A stretch of 9,063 nt of DNA from Gammaproteobacteria bacterium. Its GTDB lineage: Bacteria; Pseudomonadota; Gammaproteobacteria; Steroidobacterales; MnTg04. Numbering within the stretch: the first letter of the stretch is position 1; each line of letters opens with the position of its first letter. The notes beneath the pieces were generated by a model. That model was given only the letters and a program-made list of their open reading frames with translations, made no database searches and had not been told where the DNA came from. Shown here piece by piece: positions 1-6,175 of this stretch. Where the stretch lies: the NCBI GenBank assembly GCA_027297845.1, contig JAPUHG010000233.1, positions 1 through 9,063 on the forward strand. The letters run 5' to 3'. A program made the position numbers and the translations under genes.

Positions 1-1976
1 ATCATCTTCTGGGCATGCGCTTCTCCGTCGCGGGCAAAAACGAGATTCGGATCAAGCTTGAGAGCGGACTGATAGTCGTTGAGCGCCAGTGGCCACTGCT
101 CGACAGCAGCGTGTCTTTCAGACTGTTCCCGGAATAGTGAAATCTCGACCAGTTTGGTCGCCTGATCGACCTGGTCGAGCCCGTCCCTGGCTTCCTCCGA
201 ACCCGGTTGCATCCTGAGAGCGGACTGAAAGGCTTTGCGGGCGTCTTGCAGCCTGTTTTCGGCCAGGCTGGCGAAACCGGCAGACATCACGCTGGTGTAA
301 CTACGCCTGGCCAATTCCTGATTCAGTTGCCGTAACGCGATCTGTGCGGGCTGCCATTCGGCGTCAATTGCCAGCAATTCCTGGTAAGCCTGCCTTGCGC
401 CGGACAAATCGCCGTCCGCCGCCCGCGCCCTGGCGATGGCCATCAGTGACCACACCTGCTCGATAGTCGCGGATCGGCTGAGCCCCCGCTGGGCCTGACG
501 ATTGGCGGGATCGATTGCCACTGCCAGTTCGAAATTCTCCTTTGCCGCCACGGAATCGCCAGCCAGTAAAGCCTGTGCGCCGGTCGCGAGTGCAGCCTCC
601 AGCACGACGCTTATCTGACCCGTCAGCCGATCAATTTCATCCAGCGCCGTTCGGTAAGCGGTAAGCGCGTTGGCATAGTCGGCGTCACGGAACATGTTGT
701 CCGCGTCACGGGCGAGCTCTACCGCGGTATCAAACTCTTTGGCAGCCCACATTCGGACCGCACGATCTTCGAGGGCGATCTGCTTGCGTAACAACTGAGC
801 CACATAGCCTTCTGCTTCCTCGCGATCACGTGCCGCCTGCGCTTCTTCGTAGGGTGCCAGCCGGGTATCGGCAGGTGCGGTAGTTTCGGCCGCTGCCAGT
901 CCCTCCCCTGCGACCACTTCGGCTGGTAATTGAATATCGGCCTGAGTTTTCAGCCCACGCTTGTCAATCTTGCCCGGCAAATAGAGAAAAACCACGGCGG
1001 CAATAATCAGCAAGATGGCCATCAACAGACCTGTCAGCCAGGCTCTCTTTTGTGAACCGTCTTCGTCTGCTCCTGGTCGTTCCGAATCGGTCCCTTTGTG
1101 CCGGTGGCGAATCGCGACGATTTTGTCGGTAACGATCCTGGTATCAATCGACTCGCCAGGTGGCCGCGTGGCGGTCGAGCCAGCGCCAGTGATGTCGGCG
1201 AGCAAATCCCGCACTTCACGAATCGAAGCAGGCCGATCCAGCGGGTCCGCCGCCAGAATACGCATCACCAGCTCCTCCAGACCGTCCGGCAGAGGGTAAT
1301 TCGTCTTTGGTGGTTGCGGGACCTGGCCGGCGATCTTTTTCTTGTCCGGATCCGGATAAAAAGGCGGATTCCCGGATATCAACTGATAAAGCATCGCGCC
1401 AACAGCGTAAATATCGTCACCGATCGAACCTGGTTGACCATCCAGCTGCTGGGGACTGGCCGAATACGGCGAACCACCGGGAAATGCGTCGCTTTGCCCC
1501 CCGATCAGCCCGCTGATGCCAAAATCGGTCAGCCTGACCTCACCGCCGGCAACGTACAACACGTTACTGAGCTTGACGTCCCGATGCACCATGCCGGCCT
1601 CGTGCGCATATTCGAGCGCATCCAGAACCGGTAGCAAGACCGGCATCCAGGCATCGTGATGACGACCAGCCAACGCTTCCATGCTGTCACCCTCGACATA
1701 TTCCATGGAGATACAGTGGCTGTCGCCATCGCTATGAAATTCGTGGACCCGAACGATGTTGGGATGCACCAGGGGTCTGGTCAGGCTGCACTCATCCCGC
1801 AGCAGGTCAATCATGGCGGGATTTTTTGCCAGTGCGGGGCGCAGGATTTTCAACGCAACATTGCGTGCAAGCTGCTCATCTCTGGCCAGCCAAACCGCAC
1901 CCATCCCTCCCGGCCCGAAAAGAGAAATAAGGGTAAACCGGCCAGATATCTGCTGTCCCTTGTGATATTCCTGCAT
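1..1976 (-). CDS. Transmembrane Ser/Thr protein kinase with periplasmic TPR region (C-terminus beyond window)
   Basis: A continuous open frame of 658 codons runs from the ATG at 1976 off the left edge. The N-terminal part is a Hanks-type (PknB-like) kinase, about residues 14-262. It has a glycine-rich loop GPGGMGAV (21-28), the ATP-binding lysine K43 in VALKIL, the catalytic loop HRDVKLSN (H131, D133, K135, N138), D151-F-G, and a DDIYAVG segment typical of subdomain IX. One hydrophobic helix follows (about 313-333, starting WLTGLLMAILL), then a predicted periplasmic region with a charged helical stretch and at least four TPR-like units near 477-500, 522-545, 569-592 and 622-645. It should phosphorylate Ser/Thr on cytoplasmic proteins, with the TPR part as sensor or docking surface (inference). 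Two motifs deviate: the usual Pro of the catalytic loop is Leu, and the APE-type motif reads SPQ. The gene starts 11 nt after the upstream lipoprotein stop, without a clear Shine-Dalgarno, which suggests translational coupling. Kinase assignment is firm; substrates are unknown. Confidence 0.95.
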   Translation of the reverse strand, partial: MQEYHKGQQISGRFTLISLFGPGGMGAVWLARDEQLARNVALKILRPALAKNPAMIDLLRDECSLTRPLVHPNIVRVHEFHSDGDSHCISMEYVEGDSMEALAGRHHDAWMPVLLPVLDALEYAHEAGMVHRDVKLSNVLYVAGGEVRLTDFGISGLIGGQSDAFPGGSPYSASPQQLDGQPGSIGDDIYAVGAMLYQLISGNPPFYPDPDKKKIAGQVPQPPKTNYPLPDGLEELVMRILAADPLDRPASIREVRDLLADITGAGSTATRPPGESIDTRIVTDKIVAIRHRHKGTDSERPGADEDGSQKRAWLTGLLMAILLIIAAVVFLYLPGKIDKRGLKTQADIQLPAEVVAGEGLAAAETTAPADTRLAPYEEAQAARDREEAEGYVAQLLRKQIALEDRAVRMWAAKEFDTAVELARDADNMFRDADYANALTAYRTALDEIDRLTGQISVVLEAALATGAQALLAGDSVAAKENFELAVAIDPANRQAQRGLSRSATIEQVWSLMAIARARAADGDLSGARQAYQELLAIDAEWQPAQIALRQLNQELARRSYTSVMSAGFASLAENRLQDARKAFQSALRMQPGSEEARDGLDQVDQATKLVEISLFREQSERHAAVEQWPLALNDYQSALKLDPNLVFARDGEAHAQKM

Positions 1977-1987
1977 CGTATGGAAGT

Positions 1988-3226
1988 CTATGGTCGAATA
2001 CTGCCCGCATTCAGGGCCGCATCCTGTTCTTCCATAATAATACCGGTGTCCGCGGCATAGATATCCCGGAGAATGACTTTCCATTCATCGAATTGCGCAT
2101 CCACTGTCCCGGTCAACTCAACCGTCTGACCTTCGACTTCGACTACCATCGGCGCGACTTGCGCCTCCATGGACTCGCCCAGCTCTTTCATGGCTTCAAA
2201 ATGAAGTTGCGATTCCTTGGACCTGTCCATGCCACTTTTGAAAACTGCCACTCCGCCAATCACGCCACTGGCGCCTGCGATCCTCGCCGCCTGGGTATCC
2301 GATTTACTATCCACGACAATTCCGCCGATAACCATCAACGCGCCCATGAGCTTCCGGTTTCTGGCGGCAGCTCTCAGCTCGCGCAACGCTATTGCTTCCT
2401 CGAAAGTGAATTTCCTCCAATCCGCATAGGGCTGATCCATCTGCCGGTACAAGGTTGCGTAGTACTGGTCGAGCGTATCGACATACATGTATTCACGTTG
2501 CCGAATGCGCATCATCCTGGCCACCATGGGGTCTTCCACCGATGGCAACCTGCGAACCTCGTATTGCCCTTTGTTCTGTTCGAGATAATCGCCAAATACT
2601 TCGGGAGACAACTCGCCAGCAAACCTGAGTTCGGCGACCCGGCGAATATTTTCAAGGTCGCGAACCGTCATCTGCTGGCGCACCGCCAGCAGATCGTTGG
2701 CAATCGAATTATAAAGATCCAGAAACGGATCCCCGCGAGACGGTACATAATCCTTATAGGCATACTTGCTAGCCCGATCCTCGTACTTCTTGTCCAGCCA
2801 CTTATGCCCAGCCGCGTCGACAGCCTTGATCCTTAGTTTGAGTATTTCTCCATCCGAAGAGAGTATTTCGCCAAAAACCATCAAGTCGGAACCACTCGAT
2901 GCCTTTGGCAAAACCCTGACCGCACCCCAGGCCCCGGAGTCTTCCAGCACCCGTTTCATCTGGTACGCCATGTAGCGCGCCTCCGCCTTGCGGACTTCGG
3001 GGAAAATGTTTCTTTTTTCCTCTTTCTCCTCGCGCACAGCCAGATCATCCGCTATACCAGGATCAAAGATCGCGACCCCAATATCCAAAACTGCCGTGTC
3101 AGGGAAATCCTGGCTGGCCGTTTTCAGCGGGGTCGGGTTCGCCTTGATGATCTCCTGCTGAACGCAAGCGCCGGCAAAAGGCAGCATCAATACAACGATA
3201 GAAAGTTTGATTTTTCCAGCGGTCAT
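1988..3226 (-). CDS. Uncharacterised lipoprotein, 412 aa, between the serine-rich lipoprotein and the kinase
   Basis: The protein starts with a lipoprotein-type signal: K5/K7, a hydrophobic core IVVLMLP, then FAGAC with the lipidation cysteine at C21. The -3 residue is Ala rather than Leu, so the lipobox is imperfect. The +2 residue is Val, predicting outer-membrane sorting. The first about 150 residues after the signal (DIGVAIFDPG, a helix ending MKRVLEDSGAWGAVRV, DLMVFGEILSSDG) have the beta-alpha rhythm of CsgG/LpoB-like envelope lipoproteins; this is a resemblance by eye, not an assignment. The middle is helical and charged, with many Arg and Tyr. Near residues 290-330 come two glycine-rich hydrophobic stretches (MGALMVIGGIVV and IAGASGVIGGVAVF) that could associate with membrane. 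The C-terminus is acidic. The start ATG abuts the upstream TAA (TAAATG), with AGGG at good spacing. I do not recognise a named family. Gene order suggests a job linked to the kinase. Confidence 0.9.
   Translation of the reverse strand: MTAGKIKLSIVVLMLPFAGACVQQEIIKANPTPLKTASQDFPDTAVLDIGVAIFDPGIADDLAVREEKEEKRNIFPEVRKAEARYMAYQMKRVLEDSGAWGAVRVLPKASSGSDLMVFGEILSSDGEILKLRIKAVDAAGHKWLDKKYEDRASKYAYKDYVPSRGDPFLDLYNSIANDLLAVRQQMTVRDLENIRRVAELRFAGELSPEVFGDYLEQNKGQYEVRRLPSVEDPMVARMMRIRQREYMYVDTLDQYYATLYRQMDQPYADWRKFTFEEAIALRELRAAARNRKLMGALMVIGGIVVDSKSDTQAARIAGASGVIGGVAVFKSGMDRSKESQLHFEAMKELGESMEAQVAPMVVEVEGQTVELTGTVDAQFDEWKVILRDIYAADTGIIMEEQDAALNAGSIRP
2670..2694. repeat. Perfect 11-bp inverted repeat with 3-nt loop inside a CDS
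   Basis: ATCTGCTGGCG (2670-2680) is followed by CAC and then the exact reverse complement CGCCAGCAGAT (2684-2694). It lies within the 412-aa lipoprotein gene, where it encodes LLAVRQQM. In the transcript it would form a GC-rich hairpin. There is no U-tract on either strand, so it is not an intrinsic terminator. The Leu-Leu-Ala / Arg-Gln-Gln codons are naturally complementary when written CTGCTGGCG and CGCCAGCAG, so coincidence driven by codon choice is possible. Confidence 0.8.
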
Positions 3227-5239
3227 TTACTGCCCTGTCGCTTTCTTGTAGGCACGGTATTCATCCCAGAGTTTATCCCTAAGCTCAGGATCTTTCTCAT
3301 TTTCAGCCGCTTCGCGCAACTGCCTGGCAACGATATCGTCGTCACTGCCATCGGGAATATCCGCTGGCGGCGGATTCAGCGAAGTGGTGCCGGCTTGCTT
3401 GCCTTGGGGCGGCGCATTGTTAGCGCTGATCACGCCGGTTTTATCCTGGCCATCGGCAGGATTACCCGCGGTCTGTCCCGCAGCGGCAATCATCGGACCT
3501 TCACCATCTTGTTGTCCGTTCGTGCCACCAAAACCCGTTCCCTCGCCTTCCTCTCCAAAGCCACCACCTGCTCCGGGAGAACTTCCCATCTTGGTTCCCT
3601 GGCTAGCCAGGATAACGCCGTCAAAAACCGTCAACGATCCCGATAGCGCGGCATCAAGAACTGCAACCTGGTCGCCGCTCGACTGCGCACCGGTAATAAT
3701 CACGACCGTTCCGCTACCACTGCCGGACGGACCCTGACCATCGTCACTCCCCTGCGGGTTGCCACCGACGACCAGGACCGTTCCCGCTGATCGATCGCCA
3801 TCGCCTTCCGGCTGACCTGACCCGGCAGGCAAGCCCAGCGGCACCGTTACGCCACCCGGCAAAAGAATCTTACCCGGGATAACGGTCGCGTCGCCCGCAA
3901 GAATCAGCCTGGCGTAAGTCTGTTGGCTGGCCGCGGAGAGACCATCCTGCTCTGCCGCCTGCATGCCATCGTTTATCGCGTTCATGACCTGCGCCAACCC
4001 CTCCATTTCTGCAAGCGCCGCTTCCAGCTGCTCGCCGGAGACGCCTGCGCTGGCTGCCGCGGCGGATCTCGGCTTGGCATCAGCCGAATCGTCGGCCGCC
4101 GATTTTCTGGCTGCCTCGGCCAGTTCGCCGCTGGCCTGTTGAATTTGCCGGGCGGCTTCGGTCAGCGCCTCGCCGACAGCCTTTTTTAACGCCTCCTGGT
4201 ATTCAGGACTTCCGATCTCCTGGGGCAAACCGCTCGAATCATCCATCTGGTCGCTCTTGGAGTCGGCTGCCATCTGCCCTGCCGCGATCATGTCCACCAG
4301 GTCCTGCAGAGCCTGGCGCGCCTCTGCCGTCGCCTCTCCGGCGGCCTGTAAATTCTCCTCGCCACTTTGTTCAGCCGCGCTTTCCGACTCTTCGCCATCG
4401 GCGCTGTCTGCGCTATCAGCAAGCTGGGCTGCCGAACTGGCATCCTGATCACCCTCTTCCGATGAACTGGCTGACTCATCGCTGGCTACGGATTCTTCAC
4501 CAGCAGCCTCTGCCTCGGACACCGCATCCTCGCCCTCCGCGCTGTCTGATCCTGAGGAACTGCTTTGACCCGCTGATGCCTGGCTCTGGCTGCCTGACTC
4601 ACTGCCGGCTGCAGATTCGCTGGATTCTTGCTGCTCCTGTTCCTCGGACGCTTCGGCAACGGCTTCAGACGCCTCTTCCAGCGCCTCGTTCGCGTCTTCT
4701 ATCGCCTGCTCTGCTGCCTGCATCGCCTCATCACCAGATTGTGATTCGGCTTCATCTCCCGCCGAACTGGCGGCTTCGCTTGGCGCACTACTGGCCGCGG
4801 ATTCACTGGCATCATTGGAGCTTTCGCTGGCCTGCGCCGAGCTTTCCCCGCCTTGTGAGGAGGTCGAGCTGGCACTTTGTTGGGTTTCGCCAGATTGTGA
4901 GGCCTCTGCGGACTCACTGGCGCTGGCAGACTGAGCCTCCGCACTCGAAGATTCTGCTTCACTGCTGCTTTGTTCGGATGACGAACTCTCCGCGGACTCG
5001 CTTGACGAGCTTGCCTGGCTCTGTGCCTGAGACGAACTTTGGCTTTGCGACGACGACTGACTCTGGCTTTGCGAGGTAGAGGGTATCGGCGGTGGTGGCG
5101 ACGATGACGAGGATGAGGACGAAGACGAGGAAGACGAAGATGATGAAGATTGCGACTGTTGCTGCGTCGTCGCGCAGCCTGCCATCACCAGTCCGGCAAT
5201 TACCAGTATCCAGATTCGACCAATGTATTTGGTATTCAT
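3227..5239 (-). CDS. Serine-rich, low-complexity lipoprotein, 670 aa
   Basis: I chose the ATG at 5239 because it gives a compact lipoprotein signal (MNTKYIGRIWILVIAG, lipobox VMAGC, C22, +2 Ala). A TTG 48 nt upstream would add 16 residues before it and is less likely. After lipidation come a pure run of 17 serines (31-47), PPPP, and SQ-rich repeats, then about 250 residues dominated by Ser, Ala, Glu, Asp and Gln, strongly acidic and probably disordered. Ala/Glu-rich helices, possibly coiled coil, lie near 170-207, 293-323, 343-380 and 396-440. Residues about 455-600 are Gly-rich, with short beta-like strands (GTVLVVGG, GTVVIITG, SLTVFDGVILASQG). The tail is charged and helical (about 633-670, ending YRAYKKATGQ). 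Polyserine stretches are known as flexible linkers in secreted enzymes of marine gammaproteobacteria such as Saccharophagus, but no enzyme domain is visible here. It may be a long surface or periplasmic tether. It is the first gene of the unit that ends with the kinase; function unknown. Confidence 0.88.
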   Translation of the reverse strand: MNTKYIGRIWILVIAGLVMAGCATTQQQSQSSSSSSSSSSSSSSSSSPPPPIPSTSQSQSQSSSQSQSSSQAQSQASSSSESAESSSSEQSSSEAESSSAEAQSASASESAEASQSGETQQSASSTSSQGGESSAQASESSNDASESAASSAPSEAASSAGDEAESQSGDEAMQAAEQAIEDANEALEEASEAVAEASEEQEQQESSESAAGSESGSQSQASAGQSSSSGSDSAEGEDAVSEAEAAGEESVASDESASSSEEGDQDASSAAQLADSADSADGEESESAAEQSGEENLQAAGEATAEARQALQDLVDMIAAGQMAADSKSDQMDDSSGLPQEIGSPEYQEALKKAVGEALTEAARQIQQASGELAEAARKSAADDSADAKPRSAAAASAGVSGEQLEAALAEMEGLAQVMNAINDGMQAAEQDGLSAASQQTYARLILAGDATVIPGKILLPGGVTVPLGLPAGSGQPEGDGDRSAGTVLVVGGNPQGSDDGQGPSGSGSGTVVIITGAQSSGDQVAVLDAALSGSLTVFDGVILASQGTKMGSSPGAGGGFGEEGEGTGFGGTNGQQDGEGPMIAAAGQTAGNPADGQDKTGVISANNAPPQGKQAGTTSLNPPPADIPDGSDDDIVARQLREAAENEKDPELRDKLWDEYRAYKKATGQ
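3233..3236 (-). promoter_or_regulatory. Shine-Dalgarno of the 412-aa lipoprotein gene, inside the preceding CDS
   Basis: On the minus strand AGGG lies 6 nt before the ATG at 3226, within the last codons of the serine-rich gene, whose TAA directly touches the ATG. This supports the chosen start and implies translational coupling or re-initiation by terminating ribosomes. Confidence 0.55.
5099..5149 (-). repeat. Polyserine codon tract (17 consecutive TCN codons)
   Basis: Residues 31-47 of the serine-rich lipoprotein are encoded by 17 consecutive serine codons, all of the TCN type: 6 TCG, 4 TCT, 4 TCA and 3 TCC. No AGC or AGT occurs in the run, although AGC/AGT serines are used elsewhere in the same gene. 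The tract is thus a degenerate trinucleotide repeat followed directly by CCN proline codons. The pattern fits an old TCN expansion that kept its amino acid while the third base drifted (inference). Because the third base varies, ongoing slippage should be less likely than in a perfect repeat. Confidence 0.92.
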
Positions 5240-5253
5240 AATGAGCCCGCCTG

Positions 5254-5269
5254 TGGCTTCAAAAAGCCA
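5254..5269. repeat. 6-bp inverted repeat in the leader of the serine-rich lipoprotein gene
   Basis: TGGCTT-CAAA-AAGCCA is a perfect 6-bp dyad with a 4-nt loop, ending 14 nt upstream of the ATG at 5239. In the minus-strand transcript it would be a small hairpin just 5' of the ribosome binding region (AGGCGGG), where it could affect initiation. It could equally be chance at this length. Confidence 0.45.
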
Positions 5270-5281
5270 TATTTGTAATTT

Positions 5282-5297
5282 CCGCAATCGCCTGCGG
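5282..5297. repeat. 5-bp inverted repeat in the divergent intergenic region
   Basis: CCGCA-ATCGCC-TGCGG is a perfect 5-bp GC-rich dyad with a 6-nt loop. It sits 12 nt from the 5254-5269 dyad, so the minus-strand leader could carry two consecutive small hairpins. Little weight can be placed on a stem this short. Confidence 0.3.
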
Positions 5298-5428
5298 CCC
5301 TAAGGATACTCGCCTGCTTCTCATGGCCACAAGAGTGCTTTTGCGGCCAGTCAGCTACACTCCCTTGATTAGACTGACCAATCGGTTAAAGTTCTGCAAG
5401 ACCTGGCGGAACTATTCATCTTTCAGTG

Positions 5429-5446
5429 GTTCGTATTGGAACGAAC
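5429..5446. promoter_or_regulatory. Candidate operator: 18-bp dyad GTTCGT-N6-ACGAAC
   Basis: GTTCGT (5429-5434) and ACGAAC (5441-5446) are perfect inverted half-sites separated by ATTGGA. The dyad lies about 60 nt upstream of the plus-strand lipoprotein start and overlaps the candidate -35 element, a typical placement for a repressor or activator site. The binding protein is unknown, and no regulator gene is present in the window. A 6+6 dyad can arise by chance. Confidence 0.35.
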
Positions 5447-5466
5447 ACGGCGAAAGCGGCTATACG
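5436..5466 (+). promoter_or_regulatory. Weak sigma70-like promoter candidate for the plus-strand lipoprotein pair
   Basis: TTGGAA (5436-5441) and TATACG (5461-5466) each match four of six consensus bases but are 19 nt apart, longer than the usual 17. Transcription would start near 5472-5475, giving a leader of about 30-35 nt before the ATG at 5507. The position is sensible; the match is weak. Confidence 0.25.
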
Positions 5467-5506
5467 AGTTTTGTCAAAAACTACCTTAAAAGCAACGAAT
5501 AACTTG

Positions 5507-6175
5507 ATGAAAATAAAGAATTTCTCTGCTTTTCCGTCTTTTCCCCTTGGCGTGCTTATCCTGTCTGCTTCATTGCTTGGCGCCTGCGTCCATCATGTCA
5601 GGGTCAGCGGTAGTTTCCCGGCGCCGGTGGGCGATCGGCTCCCGTTGGTGGTTGGCTTGTATTTTTCACCGGAATTCAAGAACTACGCTCCCGTAGAAGT
5701 GCTTTACCAGAGAAGCAACTGGAAGATAGACCTGGGCACAGCCAGCGAGCAGATGTTCGAGCAGGTTTTTTACAATTTGAGCAACCGGATCGTCGTACTG
5801 AAAGACAAGCCAGATGGCAATGAGCCGCCTGAAGGCGTCGACCTGATCGTGATACCGACATTTACCGATTTCGGCCTGCTCGATCCTTCGGCAACGCCGC
5901 TCGAGTTTTTCTCCCTATCTTTTAAGTACAAAATCGATGTCTTTGCGCCCGATGGTAACCTGGTTGCCGACTGGACCATCAACGCGTATGGCAAGGCGCC
6001 CTCTTATGCGCTGAATGCGAAAAACTCGGTCAAAGAAGCGCTGATGTTTGCATTGCGCGATGCGGCAGCGAGTCTGACACTTGATTTTCCACGGCAACCC
6101 GGTGTAATTAGATATATCAACAAAGCAGGGGCAAACTCAGTTGCGCAAACCCAGCAGGAAGAGAATTCTGATTAA
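5507..6175 (+). CDS. Small uncharacterised outer-membrane lipoprotein, 222 aa
   Basis: The ATG at 5507 gives a good lipoprotein signal: MKIKN, a hydrophobic core LGVLILSAS, lipobox LLGAC with C27, and +2 Val. An in-frame GTG at 5426 would add 27 polar residues ahead of the signal and would run through the promoter candidate, so I rejected it. No strong Shine-Dalgarno precedes the ATG. The mature part looks like a compact alpha/beta domain: a strand LVVGLYFSPEF, a helix from about ASEQMFEQVFYNLSN, strands IVVLKD, VDLIVIPTFTDF and YKIDVFAPDG, then a helix VKEALMFALRDAAASLTLDF. This resembles by eye other small envelope lipoproteins of gammaproteobacteria, but I cannot name a family. It overlaps the next gene by 35 nt, so the two are almost certainly co-transcribed and probably co-regulated. 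Confidence 0.88.
   Translation: MKIKNFSAFPSFPLGVLILSASLLGACVHHVRVSGSFPAPVGDRLPLVVGLYFSPEFKNYAPVEVLYQRSNWKIDLGTASEQMFEQVFYNLSNRIVVLKDKPDGNEPPEGVDLIVIPTFTDFGLLDPSATPLEFFSLSFKYKIDVFAPDGNLVADWTINAYGKAPSYALNAKNSVKEALMFALRDAAASLTLDFPRQPGVIRYINKAGANSVAQTQQEENSD
6127..6131 (+). promoter_or_regulatory. Shine-Dalgarno supporting a TTG start
   Basis: AGGGG ends 9 nt before the TTG at 6141 and lies inside the preceding lipoprotein gene. It favours TTG over later non-standard in-frame codons. A second purine-rich stretch, AGGAAGAG near 6158-6165, could serve an ATT at 6171, so the start is not certain. Confidence 0.45.

Larger units (their letters stand above)
5240..5506. other. Divergent intergenic region (267 bp)
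   Basis: This is the only sizeable non-coding stretch in the window. It separates the minus-strand serine-rich lipoprotein/kinase unit from the plus-strand lipoprotein pair and should hold both promoters. It contains three short perfect inverted repeats (5254-5269, 5282-5297, 5429-5446) and a weak plus-strand promoter candidate. For the minus-strand unit I find no convincing -35/-10 pair: a perfect TTGACA (complement of 5472-5477) has no -10 at usable spacing. No small gene or RNA with clear support was seen. Confidence 0.7.

Noticed and set aside
1098..1634. Plus-strand 178-codon open frame
   Set aside because: It is antisense to the kinase domain, which shows all catalytic motifs on the minus strand.
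2093..2836. Plus-strand 247-codon open frame
   Set aside because: It lies wholly antisense to the 412-aa lipoprotein gene, which has a signal peptide, a ribosome site and coupling. The translated product is His/Arg/Pro-rich with no domain and looks like a shadow frame.
4462..5079. Plus-strand 205-codon open frame
   Set aside because: It is antisense to the serine-rich gene. Its Arg/Pro/Leu/His-rich product is what the repetitive codons give on the other strand.
5240..5287. Start of the serine-rich lipoprotein at the TTG at 5287
   Set aside because: It adds 16 residues ahead of a complete lipoprotein signal that starts well at the ATG at 5239.
5472..5477. Perfect TTGACA on the minus strand as -35 of the kinase unit
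   Set aside because: No acceptable -10 lies 15-19 nt downstream; the nearest TATA-like bases are only 7 nt away.
5426..5506. N-terminal extension of the 222-aa lipoprotein from a GTG at 5426
   Set aside because: It would place 27 polar residues before the signal peptide and run through the promoter candidate. The ATG at 5507 gives a normal lipoprotein signal length.
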